NCBI GenBank assembly: GCA_963762075.1
Contig: CAVXJC010000001.1
Location: 283,520-347,519 of the forward strand
Origin: JAOUEA01 sp963762075
Lineage (GTDB): Bacteria; Actinomycetota; UBA4738; HRBIN12
Direction: 5' to 3'
DNA length: 64,000 nucleotides
Shown: in pieces, positions 54,566 through 64,000 of the stretch
How the letters are laid out: the number at the start of each line of letters is the position of its first letter
Position numbering within the stretch: the first letter of the stretch is position 1
The notes under the pieces: model-generated
The model's input: only the letters and a program-made list of their open reading frames with translations
What the model was told of the DNA's origin: nothing
Database searches by the model: none
Position numbers and translations under genes: made by a program

Positions 54566-54810
54566 TGACCGCCGGCTTCAAGCCGACATCCGGTGTAGTC
54601 AGGCCACGTGTCTACGCGCCGACACGCAGTTGCCCTCCGTGCGTGTCGCACGTACGCCGTCCCAGGCTGCCTTCTAGCGACCGATCGGCTCGAAGGCAAA
54701 GTCCAGGGGCAGATTCAACGGGTTAGGCGTGGCGTTCCTCGATTGGCCTGCACGCAGCCAGGCGGTCGATGAAGGTCGCGCTGTACTTCCTTGCGCCGGT
54801 CCGGCTGATG

Positions 54811-55751
54811 TCAGCAGCCCGACGAGGTGTCGCCCGCGTCAGAGCGACAACGATCCCGTCCCGCACCGCCGAGCAGGCGATCGTTCCGGGCAACCTCGTC
54901 GACGGCATTCAGTACGTCGCCGCCTCGGCCTCCGAGCAACGTATCGCGCCCTGTGTCGGGATAGGTCCCTTGCGCGACGCCGATCGAGTCGTCGACCAGG
55001 TCGCGTCCCGGCCCTCCACGGAGCACGTCGTCGCCCCGCCCTCCGATCGTGTGATCGCGGCCACCGGCGCCGGATACGACATCGTCCCCGTTACCACCGT
55101 CCAGCTCGTTGGCACCGCGATCGCCGATCAGCGTGTCGTCGTAGTTGGAGCCCTGCGCATCCTCGATGGAGACGAGACGGTCGGGCCCGTCTCCGCTCGC
55201 GGTACCCGAAGCCAGGTCCACGCGGACGGCCCCTGAGTCGTAGTAAGTCACGAGGTCGCGTCCGGCCGAGCCATCGACGAGGTCGCGGCCCTCGAAGCCG
55301 CTGAGGCGGTCCTGCCCCGGCCCTCCGCGGAGCCGGTCGCGTCCGCTGCCGCCGGAGACCGCGTCGTGCCCGCTCCCGCCGACGACCCGGTCGCGGCCAC
55401 CCCCACCCCGAGCGTTGTCGTTCTCACCGCCACCCAGGACACGGTCGCGGCCACCCTGGCCGTCGAGGAAGTCCTTGTCGCGGTTACCGCGCAACACGTC
55501 GTCACCGTCGCCGCCACAGATCCGGTCGAGGCCGCCGAGCCCCTCGATCACGTCGTCGCCGGCCAACCCGATGATGATGTCTCGGTCGGGGGTTCCCTGC
55601 AGATCGTCGTCCCAGGCGTGCCGACGATCGTCGGCGACCGGCCGAAGCACCGGGAGCCTGCCGCAGCGCTCTGCCGATCGGCCAGGACGAGAGCTACCGC
55701 AACGAACACGACGGCTGAGCACACCACCAAGGCTCGGGATACCCGACGCAT
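54811..55751 (-). CDS. RTX calcium-binding repeat secreted protein, one frame break
   Basis: About 312 residues reconstructed. ATG 55751 opens a signal peptide (ALVVCSAVVFVAVALVLADR) in one frame; the RTX region is in another, joined near 55612 where GGGACGACG should be read GGGGACGACG. Repeats of the nonapeptide GGxGxDxxx type cover the protein (IGLAGDDVIEGLGGLDRICG, GGDGDDVLRGNRDKDFLDGQ, GGNGDDVVSGAGGRD), which bind calcium and fold on export. No type I secretion genes are nearby; the signal peptide suggests Sec export instead. Confidence 0.8.
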
Positions 55752-55918
55752 GGGCCTCGTGGCCAGACAAACACATCGCACGTTCTCCGCCTACCCCCTG
55801 TTTCGCCGTCCTTTCTATCGGCTCGGTCCTGGATTGTCAGGTAAGTGGACTCTCCCTTGCGGCCTCGCCGCAAGGTGTCGAGAGGGCCCGCGACATGGAC
55901 TCGGCTATTGTTCGCGAC

Positions 55919-57556
55919 ATGGCGAGCGAGACCAAGGCAGCGTCCGTTGCGGCCGCCGGCACGGTGCTGATGGCGCTTGCCGCCGGGCAGTTCCTGATGG
56001 CGCTCGACAGCTCGGTGATGAACGTGTCGATCGCGACCGTGGCCGACGACCTGGATACGACGATCACCGGGATCCAGTCCGCGATCGTGCTCTACACGCT
56101 CGTGATGGCGATGCTGATGGTCACGGGCGGCAAGATCGGCTCGATCATCGGGCGCAAGCGCGCCTTCATGCTGGGCCTGATCGTCTACTGCTCCGGTTCG
56201 CTCACGACCGCGCTGGCGCCGAACCTCACCGTGCTGCTGATCGGGTGGTCGCTCCTCGAAGGCATCGGGGCGGCGCTGATCATGCCCGCGATCGTCGCGT
56301 TGGTGGCCGGGAACTTCTCGCAGGAGGGGCGGCCGCGCGCCTACGGTCTGGTCGGCGCGGCGGGCGCGATCGCGATCGCCGTCGGACCGCTGATCGGCGG
56401 CCTGGCGACGGAGTACGCGTCGTGGCGGTGGGTCTTCGCCGGCGAGGTGATCGTGGGCGCGGGGATCTTCCTGTTCGCTCGCCGCGCCGCGGACGCGCCG
56501 GTCGAGCATCGCCCGAGGCTCGACCTCCTCGGCTCGGTGCTCTGGGCGCTGGGGATGGGGCTCGATCGATCTTCGCCGTCCTGCGCTCCTCCGAGTGGGG
56601 CTGGCTCCGACCGGCCGACGGAGCTCCCTCGTGGCTCGGGGTGTCGCCGGTCGTCTGGCTGATCCTCGGCGGGTTCCTCGCGATCCGGCTGTTCATGGGA
56701 CACATCCGACGCCTCGAGGCGGGGGACGGCGAGCCGCTCGTGACCCCGTCGCTCTTCGGGAACCGTCAGATGACGAGCGGGCTGATCATGTTCTTCTTCC
56801 AGTTCATCGTGATGATGGGCGTGTTCTTCGTCGTCCCGCTCTACCTGTCGGTCGCGCTCGGCCTCTCGGCGATCGACACGGGGATCAAGATCACGCCGCT
56901 CTCCGTGTCGATGTTGCTCGCCGCGGTCGCCGTCCCCAAGTTCCGCCCGTCGGCCTCGCCGCGGCGCGTCGTGACGATCGGACTGATCGCGATGGTCGTG
57001 GGCATCGTGCTCCTCTTCGTGGCGATGGACGTGGACGCGAGCGCGTCGATCGTGACCTGGCCGATGCTCCTGATCGGTCTGGGGATGGGCGGCCTCGCCT
57101 CGCAGCTCGGCGCGGTCACCGTCTCGAGCGTCCGCGACGAGGAGAGCCCCGAGGTCGGCGGCCTCCAGAACACGGCCAGCCAGTTCGGCGCCTCGCTCGG
57201 CACGGCGCTGGCCGGGCTCGATCCTGATCGCCGCGCTCACCAGCTCCTTCCTCACAGGGATCGCCGAGAACCCCGACGTGCCGCAGGAGGTGGTGTCGCA
57301 GGCGAACATGGAGCTCGCGAGCGGGATCCCGTTCATCTCGAACGCCGACCTGACGTCGGCGATGGAGGAGGCCGGCGCGACGCCAGAGGTCACGCAGGCC
57401 GTCGTCGAGGAGAACGAAGCCGCTCGGATCGCCGGACTGCGCTCGTCGCTCGCGCTCCTCGCGATCCTCGGGGTGATCGCCCTGTTCTTCACGAGGCGGC
57501 TCCCGGACCGACAACCCGTGGGTGCGGCCCCCGTCCAGCCGTCGAGCGGCGCGTAG
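55919..57556 (+). CDS. MFS drug-exporter-like protein (DHA2 type), two frame breaks
   Basis: Three successive frames encode one transporter of about 545 residues. Helix signatures: MALAAGQFLMALDSSVMNVS, LVMAMLMVTGGKIGSIIGRK with the MFS cytoplasmic loop motif, LVGAAGAIAIAVGPLIGGLA (motif C-like), VFFVVPLYLSVALGLSAIDT, MLLIGLGMGGLASQLGAVTV. Frame changes are needed near 56572 and 57222. Fourteen-helix proton antiporters of this group export drugs or lipids. Start at ATG 55919 (ATG 55895 also possible). Confidence 0.85.
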
Positions 57557-57697
57557 CGCTCCTCCGTTCGATCGGGTCCACCGGGCTCTGGACCGCTGCG
57601 GCTTCGGGGCGCGAGCTTCCCCGAGAGGGTCGGCGAGTCCAGCGGGCTTCGCGCGTCCCTGTTTCCGTGCCGAATCGCCCTACGGCAAGTCGGGCTT

Positions 57698-58219
57698 CTA
57701 GAGCCGGATGTAGATTTGCCCTCGGTGTCGTCTCCGGTCTGGCCGAGGACTTAAGCCCCAGCGCCCCGCTCGAACGTCACGCAGTCCGTCCGTTCGACGT
57801 CGTCGTCTGGCTGAGGTCGTCGAACGGGCCCGGGAGCATCTCTGCCAGCGACCTCGTTCCGGCGGATCTTCCACGACGGAACCGTCATCGAGCCGCAGAG
57901 GGGCCGAGACGACGTCGCCGCCCTTGAGCTTCACGTCCGACGCCGGGGAGACGGGCGCGTCGACGCCGGCAACCGGAAGTGCCCGGAACCTGACGAGCGC
58001 GAGGCCGACGTGAACCAGCAAGACATCGTGGACCCACCGGGCATGCGCGGTCGAGCGCGTCCACTTCCCGGCGCCTCCGGACCCGGAGACGATCCGGATC
58101 TTGCACGGGAACACACCGGGAGCGTGCCGAAACTGCCGTCGGCTCCACAGCGCGCCCCCCAAGGCACCGACGATAAGCCACAACGGAACCCCAAGCGCTG
58201 CCAGCAGGATCCAGATCAC
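57698..58219 (-). CDS. DUF2550-like membrane protein
   Basis: About 173 residues from GTG 58219, preceded by AAGGGGG. One membrane helix (VIWILLAALGVPLWLIVGAL), then ALWSRRQFRHAPGVFPCKIR, STAHARWVHDVLLVHVGLAL and VKLKGGDVVSAPLRLDDGSV, matching the DUF2550 family of small actinobacterial membrane proteins often next to ATP synthase genes; no such genes are here. The C-terminal residues are Arg-rich and a one-base shift near 57880 would give a shorter tail (VEIRRNEVAGRDAPGP). Confidence 0.7.
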   Translation of the reverse strand: MIWILLAALGVPLWLIVGALGGALWSRRQFRHAPGVFPCKIRIVSGSGGAGKWTRSTAHARWVHDVLLVHVGLALVRFRALPVAGVDAPVSPASDVKLKGGDVVSAPLRLDDGSVVEDPPERGRWQRCSRARSTTSARRRRRTDGLRDVRAGRWGLSPRPDRRRHRGQIYIRL

Positions 58220-58284
58220 TTCATAACCCCCTTCAGCCTTCGCTGAACATCCAGCAGACCATATGACGAGGAGCGGATCGGTCG

Positions 58285-58500
58285 TCATCTCTTTGAGATG
58301 AACATCATCCAGGTTGGCTGGAACTCGGCCCGGAAACGCTGCTCGTAGAAGGCGGCGAGATCAGCTTCACCGCGGATCCGCGCCTCGACCCACGACGTGA
58401 CGAGGCCGTCGACCTGGCTCTGGGCGTTGGCGAGAGTCGACAACCTTCCACCTCGGAGCCGGGCAGCGTGGTCGCGATCACCGCGGCCCTCCTCGCCGTG
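58285..58500 (-). pseudogene. Fragment of a small actinobacterial membrane-associated protein
   Basis: Minus-strand translation GRLSTLANAQSQVDGLVTSW, VEARIRGEADLAAFYEQRFR and AEFQPTW is typical of a family of short proteins with an N-terminal helix and a conserved LADFYxxRFRPEF tail. The expected N-terminal helix is in another frame (TARRAAVIATTLPGSEVEG) and no start is visible; the true tail also ends early. It is an incomplete or frame-broken copy. Confidence 0.5.
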
Positions 58501-58735
58501 CTGCGGGAGCTACTGTAGGGGCAACTCACGCGAGGTGTGGGGCAGGCGGGCGACGCAGGGGTTCAGGTTTCTTTCGAACGCGAGAACGGCCGCTCGATAC
58601 CTTGAGGACGCCTTCGATACCGTGGCGTTTCGGCGGTGCACGGAGTGCCGTGACGTTCGTTATCCTGTCGGCCGCTGGAGGTTTGGCACCCACCTCGAGC
58701 TGGGAAGGGGCGCCGCGATCTCATAGGGGGAACGA

Positions 58736-59285
58736 ATGGCGACACCTGCGACAGGAACTTCCCGCCCGGGCGTCAGTGTCGGCCCGACGAGCGAGTTCAG
58801 CTTGTTCTTCCATGTCAAGCCGGGCGAGGGCGAGCTCCTGCGGGCTGCGCTCCGCGACCTGCAGGAGACCCCCGGGTACCGGCCAGGGGACTACGGCATG
58901 GCGGTCGCAACGATCCACGAGGCGAGGTTCGTGCTCTTCGACGACGACACGCGGCTCGCGTTCGTGACGAGCTTCGACGGCCCGTGGGACGCCTACATGG
59001 AGGACTTCTTCACGTCCGGGCCGACGCTCGAGCTCTTCGATGTCATCTTCCGGCACGTGGAGGGCTACGAGGGCCTTCCGGACCTGGCTGCGCTGAAGGC
59101 GTTCATCCTCGGCGCGCAGCAGACCGCGGCCGCCTACGCACGGAACTACGGCGGCACGGTGAAAGAGATCCGGAAAGCTCAGCGCGTGAACAAGGCCTTC
59201 CAGCAGGTGCTGGACCACCCGGACGGCCGCGGAGGCGCTGCAGCACCCTGCCTTGCGGCCGCTGCTGGACGAGGCCGCCGACTAA
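58736..59285 (+). CDS. Dimeric alpha-beta barrel-like protein upstream of DyP peroxidase
   Basis: ATG 58736 follows ATAGGGGGA. About 182 residues after fixing a one-base break near 59227 that otherwise turns the C-terminus into GGRGGAAAP; the correct end is ALQHPALRPLLDEAAD. LFDDDTRLAFVTSFDGPWDA and YMEDFFTSGPTLELFDVIFR suggest the ferredoxin-like alpha/beta barrel seen in heme-binding and peroxidase-associated proteins. I do not recognise the family. First gene of a five-gene cluster with DUF4331, DyP, ECH and sulfite oxidase. Confidence 0.6.
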
Positions 59286-59320
59286 CTAGCCGAGCAGCGC
59301 AGCCGGGACCGAGGACGCCG

Positions 59321-60453
59321 ATGTCGGATCACATCTCAGGGCCGCGAGCCTTGGCCGAGCCGATCGCGGACATCACCGACGTCTACGCGTTTCCGAGCCC
59401 GGAGCGGCCGGGACATCTCGTGCTCGTGTTGAACACGCTCCCGTTCGCGAAGCCCTCGGACCTGCTCTCGGACGGGCTCGTCTATCGCTTCCGACTGCGC
59501 CCGCTGACCGCGAGCGCGCCGGGCGATCCGGTGCCGTTCGCCGTCCGCCGGAGGAGTTCGTCTTCGACTGCGTCTTCTCCCCTCCTGTGGGGGCTGACGG
59601 CGGGCAGGGCGTCGAGCAGGAAGGCACCTGCACCACCCCGGCGGGCGAAACGGTCTCGTTCCGCGTGAACGACGAACAGGGCGGCTCGGCGCACGGAGTT
59701 CGCGTCTTCGCCGGCCCGCGCTGGGATCCGTTCATCATGGACGCCCCCGCGGCGTTGAAGACGATCGCGACGGGCAAGCTGGCGTTCACCGATCCCGGGT
59801 CGATCTTCCTCGACGGCAAGAACGTCCTCAGCCTCGTCGTCGAGATCGACTCCGCGCTCCTGGGCGGCGCGGAGCTGGTCGGCGTCGTCGCGGAGACGCT
59901 CACGCGCGGCAAGTTCAACGTTCGGATCGAACGCGTCGGGCGGCCTGAGGTGAAGAACATGATGCTGGCGCCGAAGCAGTTCGATCCGGTGAACCGGGAC
60001 CTCGAGATCCGCGACCTCTACAACATGGAGGACGCGTTCCACCTCGGAGAGGCCTACCAGGGTGCCTACCGGGCGCGGCTGAACGCCAACCTCGCCTTCT
60101 GGGACGGGCTCGACGGCAAGACCGATTGGGCCACGGACGGGAACGGCGACCACCCCCTGACGAAGCTCGTGCTCGCCGACTTCCTCGTCGTCGACCTCAC
60201 CAAGCCGTACGCCGAGCAGGGCTCGTTCCTCGAGATCGAGCTCGCCGCCCGCCGGGGCGAGGCACACGAAACCTGCGGCGGACGGGCGCTCAACGACGAC
60301 GTGATCGACACGATCTTCACGCAGCTCGTCAACGCCGGAAACGGGCCCATCATCCGGGACGGGGTCGACCAGGCGACGAGGCCGGCCTCGCGCACGTTCC
60401 CCTACCTGGCGCCGCCGAATCCGGACCCGCCCGAGCCTCCCGAGCACCTCTAG
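59321..60453 (+). CDS. DUF4331 protein, one frame break
   Basis: About 377 residues from ATG 59321. The opening HISGPRALAEPIADITDVYA and FPSPERPGHLVLVLNTLPFA is the classic DUF4331 start; later NVLSLVVEIDSALLGGAELV, KPYAEQGSFLEIELAARRGE and GGRALNDDVIDTIFTQLVNA. The frame changes near 59548, where a C is missing before GGAGGAGTTC. DUF4331 proteins are often exported but no signal peptide is seen here. Function unknown; may be a heme- or calcium-binding partner of DyP. Confidence 0.8.
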
Positions 60454-60466
60454 CGACGGAACGTAC

Positions 60467-61819
60467 GTGAACACCGTGACCGCCGGGGAGGGCATCAGCC
60501 TCGAGCTCGACGACATCCAGAGCGGGGCGCTGCACGAGCGACCCTCGCCCTACGTCGGACCTACCTCCTGCTGCGCATCGATGACCGCGCCGCCGGACGC
60601 GAGCTGGTGCGGCGACTGCTCCCGGTCGTCGACTCCGGACGGCCCTCGTCCGATCCGGCCCACGACGCCTGGATCACCGTCGCCTTCACCTATCACGGCC
60701 TGAAGGCGCTCGGCGTGCCGCAGGACTCGCTCGACAGCTTCGCGCCGGAGTTCCGGCAAGGGATGGCGGCGCGCGCGGCCGAGCTGGGCGACGTGGGCGA
60801 GAGCAGCCCCGTCAACTGGGAGAAGCCGCTCGGCACCCCCGACGTCCACGTCGCCCTGGCGGCGCTCTCGCCCGACGCCGCGCGGCTGCAGGCCGTCGTC
60901 GAGAAGGCACGCCGCGCCCACCAGGAGCTTCCCGGCGTCGAGCTGATCTGGCGTCAGGACTGCTACCAGCTCCCGACCGGGCGCACCTCCTTCGGCTTCA
61001 AGGACGGGATCGGCCAGCCGGCGGTCGAGGGGAGCGGCATGCCCCCGTCGAACCCGAAGGAAGAGCCGCTCAAGGCCGGTGAGATCATCCTCGGCTACCC
61101 GGACGAGACGGGCGAGCTGCCGCCGATGCCGACTCCGGAGGTGCTCGGTCGAAACGGCACCTACGTCGTCTTTCGCAAGCTGCACACGAGGGTCGCGGCG
61201 TACCGGCAGTACCTGCGCGCGAAAGCCGCGAGCCGCGAGGAGGAGGCGCTCCTCGGCGCCAAGATGGTCGGGCGCTGGCAGAGCGGCGCTCCGCTCGCGC
61301 TCTCCCCGGAGCGGGACGATCCCGAGCTCGGCGCCGACCCGCACCGCAACAACGACTTCCTCTACGCCGACGATCTGCGCGGCTTCAAGTGCCCGGCCGG
61401 CGCGCACGCGCGACGCGCGAACCCGCGGGACGCGCTCGACCACGAGGGCAGCGTCGACGTACGCCTCCACCGCATGATCCGGCGCGGCACGAGCTACGGC
61501 CCGATGCTGCCCGAGGGCGTGCTCGAGGACGACGGCGTCGACCGGGGCATCATCTTCGTCTTCGCCGGCGCGCACCTGAAGCGCCAGTTCGAGTTCGTCA
61601 AGACCCAATGGCTGAACGACGGCATCTTCATCGGCGCTCCGGCCGAGAAGGACCCGCTCGTCGGGCCGAACGACGGGTCCGGCAGCGTTCACCATCCCGC
61701 AGCGGCCGATCCGCCGCCGGCTGCAGGACCTGCCGCCGTTCGTCGTCACCCGCGGCGGCGAGTACTGCTTCGCCCCGGGCCTGCGGGCGCTGCGCTGGCT
61801 GGCGGAGCTCGAGACATGA
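60467..61819 (+). CDS. DyP-type heme peroxidase, frame breaks near both ends
   Basis: About 450 residues from GTG 60467. The first 30 residues shift frame near 60560 (YVG should continue TYLLLRIDDRAAG). The core is intact: distal motif TSFGFKDGIGQPAVEG with the catalytic Asp, CPAGAHARRANPRDALDHEG with the proximal heme-ligand His, HRMIRRGTSYGPMLPEGVLE and GIIFVFAGAHLKRQFEFVKT. Near 61685 another shift leads to the C-terminus PFVVTRGGEYCFAPGLRALR. Long DyP with an insertion between the barrels, of the class found in high-GC bacteria. Oxidises bulky substrates with hydrogen peroxide. No Tat signal is visible. Confidence 0.9.
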
Positions 61820-61848
61820 CCGGCATCGACCGAGGAAAGGAGGACGAC

Positions 61849-62716
61849 GTGACAACGAACCCGACAGGCACCGACCGCTGGAAGGCACTCGACTTCGGCC
61901 CGCCGCCGTCCGGTCTCGCGGAGCCCGACTCCCCGGTGCTCGTCGACTACCTCTCCGGCGATCGCATCGCGGTCATCACCCTCAACCGGCCGCACGCCGA
62001 CAACGCGATCACGACCGAGATGGGCGCCCGCCTGACCGAGATCGTCGAGACGATCGCCGTCCGTCCCGCCGTCCGCGTCGTCATCCTCACCGGAGCCGGC
62101 GAGCGGGCCTTCTCGGTCGGCAGCGACCTGCGCCAGCGCAAGGACATGACGAAGGAGGACTGGCTGCGCCAGCGGCAGGACTTCGATCGCACGCTCTACA
62201 CGCTGCGCCAGCTGCGCAAGCCGATCTTCGCCGCCGTCAACGGGATCGCCTACGGCGGCGGCTCCGAGACTCGCCCAGAGCACCGACTTCATCATCGCCT
62301 CCGACAACGCCACCTTCGGCCAGCCCGAGGCGATGATCGGCCTCGCGGCCGGCGGCGGCTCGCCGGCGTTGCTTCCGCGGCTGCTCCCGCCGGGGAAGGC
62401 CCTGCAGATGCTGATGACGGGCGACCCGATCACCGCGCAGGAGGCGCACCGGCTGGGCATGGTCAACGAGATCCACCCCCAGGCCGAGCTCATGGACGCG
62501 GCGCAGCGGATCGCGGAGAAGATCGCGAGCAACTCGCCGACGGCGGTGCAGGCGGTCAAGCGGGCCGTTCGCATGGGCGAGGGGCAGCCGATCGAGCAGG
62601 CGATCGCGATCATGATGGAGGCGCACTGGCGCTCGGCCGTCCACCCGGACCGCGTCGAGGGCATCGGCGCCTTCAACGAAGGCCGCGAGCCGACCTTCCA
62701 GGATCCCGACTACTGA
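61849..62716 (+). CDS. Enoyl-CoA hydratase/isomerase family protein, one frame break
   Basis: GTG 61849 follows GGAAAGGAGG. About 289 residues: DRIAVITLNRPHADNAITTE, GAGERAFSVGSDLRQRKDM (first oxyanion loop), AAVNGIAYGGGSE, then after an extra A near 62267 TDFIIASDNATFGQPEAMIG and LMTGDPITAQEAHRLGMVNE. It lacks one or both Glu residues of hydratases in the usual places, so isomerase or dehalogenase-like activity is possible. Its start lies 30 bases downstream of the DyP stop. Confidence 0.85.
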
Positions 62717-62762
62717 TGCCCGGCACCGCAAGTCAATCACCCGCCGACGAGGAGGCTGAGAC

Positions 62763-63843
62763 ATGGCAGTGGCAGACGACCTCGAACAGGCGCGCGCCGC
62801 ACTTCGGATGATCAACCCGGCTCCCTTCAACGCCGAGGCGCCGCCCGAGGCCCTCGCCGGAGAGATCACTCCCACCGAGCTCCACTACGTCCGCAGCAAC
62901 TTCGCGGTGCCGGCACACGACGGCACGCTCGAGGTCGGCGGCGCGGTGGAGAACCCGACCACCCTGACACTCGACGACCTGCGCGCCATGCCGGCGGTCG
63001 AGCGGGCGGTCACGCTCGAATGCGCGGGGAACGGGCGTCTCGAGATGAGACCACTGCCGACCGGCGAACCATGGGGTGACTACGCGGTCTCGACCGCCCG
63101 CTGGACCGGCGCCCTCCTGCACGAGGTGCTGGAGCAGGCGCACCCGGCAGCCGACGGCGTCGACGTTCGGTTCGAAGGCGCCGACCACGGCGCCTACCAC
63201 CTCCAGCCGGTCCTCCCGGAGACCAACAAGGACGACTTGACCTTCGTGCGCGCTCTGCCCCTCGCCCACGCAGCCGATCCGGCGGCGGAGATCCTGATCG
63301 CCTACGAGATGAACGGCGAGCCGCTGGGTCCCGACCACGGAGCGCCGTTCCGGATCATCGTGCCCCACTGGTACGCCGTCGCGTCCGTGAAGTGGCTGAA
63401 GCGAATCGACGTCCTGACCGAGCCGTACACCGGCGAGTTCCAGACCGGCCACTACATGTACGAGTGGCCCGACCGGCCGCACGAGCCGTCAGCCTCATGC
63501 GCGTGCGTGCGCGCATCACCGATCCCGCTCCCGGGGCGACCATCCCTGCCGGCACGTACACCGTGCGCGGCAAGGCCTGGTCGGGAACCGGACCGGTGAC
63601 GCGGGTCGACGTCAGCCTCACCGGCGAAGGCGACTGGCACGCGGCGCGAGCTCGAGCCGCCGAAGGGCCCGTACCAATGGCAGGACTGGTCGTTCGAGTG
63701 GGAGGCGACCGACGGTCGGACGGCACACCCTGCGCGCCCGGGCGACCGACGCGGCCGGCAACGTGCAACCCGAGGTCCCGCCCTGGAACCGGCTCGGCTA
63801 CGGAAACAACGCCATCGAGGTCTTCTACGTCGACGTGCGCTGA
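62763..63843 (+). CDS. Sulfite-oxidase-type molybdopterin oxidoreductase, several frame breaks
   Basis: About 360 residues from ATG 62763 with a GACGAGGAGG site. AVERAVTLECAGNGRLEMRP contains the Mo-coordinating Cys, PWGDYAVSTARWTGALLHEV, GADHGAYHLQPVLPET, APFRIIVPHWYAVASVKWLK and FQTGHYMYEWPDRP follow. The dimerisation domain is present after a shift near 63490 (missing G before TCAGCC): VSLMRVRARITDPAPGATIP, with two further shifts near 63640 and 63720. End at TGA 63841. Likely periplasmic or cytoplasmic sulfite oxidation; no heme domain and no signal peptide. Last gene of the DyP cluster. Confidence 0.85.
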
Positions 63844-64000
63844 CGCGCTCCAACGAGAAGCGCTGGCCCTCTCGCACGGTCGACCTCGGAGGAGCGAGCG
63901 GCGGGCTGCGCCACCTGAGAGCTGTATTCGTCAATGGAATCCCGAAGGTACCTGGAAAGGAAGTTTCCGTAGCACAACACCCTTGACCAGCACATCGCCT

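Noticed and set aside
60550..62676. Long open frame on the minus strand
   Set aside because: Antisense to DyP and the enoyl-CoA hydratase; no domain visible.

Overview
The window is a GC-rich, gene-dense chromosomal segment with no ribosomal RNA, tRNA, phage, insertion sequence or CRISPR array that I could find. Gene content (several class III nucleotidyl cyclases with NB-ARC/LAL or TPR partners, UdgX, DUF72, DUF2188, DUF1801, a KhtTU-type antiporter, PadR and LAL regulators, NarL-type histidine kinase, delta-60 and CHRD secreted proteins) together with GTG/TTG starts and AGGAGG-type ribosome sites fits an uncultivated high-GC bacterium, most likely Actinomycetota or possibly Chloroflexota; the phylum is inference, since there is no marker gene here.

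Layout. 0-2 kb: end of a bicupin gene and a flavin oxidoreductase. 2-10 kb: a large cyclase/NB-ARC/TPR signalling protein followed by a run of secreted or lipoprotein beta-propeller and CHRD proteins. 10-18 kb: ammonium transporter, a KhtT/KhtU potassium/proton antiporter pair bracketed by two small paralogous 75-aa proteins, lipoproteins, a DUF2269 membrane protein, a delta-60 repeat protein and DUF1801. 18-28 kb: many short genes (GyrI-like, nucleotidyltransferase, SRPBCC, DUF2243, DUF2188, several proteins under 60 aa including a CxxCxC protein), a frameshifted GH15 glucoamylase-like gene, a FAM151/GDPD-like protein, UdgX and DUF72. 28-31 kb: a PadR regulator coupled to a dihydrofolate-reductase-fold protein and divergent from a flavin monooxygenase, with two identical-spacing inverted repeats between them. 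31-39.3 kb: a cyclase island with an alpha/beta-hydrolase-cyclase, a LAL regulator, a ferredoxin-cyclase fusion, a truncated cyclase and a TPR-cyclase. 40-49 kb: histidine kinase, Crp/Fnr regulator, STAS protein, small membrane proteins, CBS-domain protein and Hsp20, resembling a stress-response set. 49-55.8 kb: an operon of histidine phosphatase, NnrD-type dehydratase and HAD phosphatase, then surface proteins including a 21-bp minisatellite protein and an RTX protein. 55.9-63.8 kb: MFS exporter, DUF2550-like protein and a co-directional cluster of an unknown protein, DUF4331, DyP peroxidase, enoyl-CoA hydratase and a sulfite-oxidase-type molybdoenzyme.

Two blocks (about 32.9-36.9 and 55.4-63.8 kb), plus scattered sites elsewhere, contain many single-base frame breaks, often at short G/C runs, inside otherwise well-conserved proteins. 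I treat most of these as probable consensus errors rather than biology and give the reconstructed gene span; three other loci (a PAS-GGDEF fragment, a beta-propeller 3' end and a cyclase C-terminus) look like true relics.

The feature I find most novel is the 36.2-36.9 kb gene: a three-cysteine ferredoxin module fused in one polypeptide to a class III cyclase catalytic domain, in apparent operon with a LAL-type regulator and beside a TPR protein carrying a closely related cyclase domain. The sequence suggests several second-messenger enzymes with different input modules in one short region.
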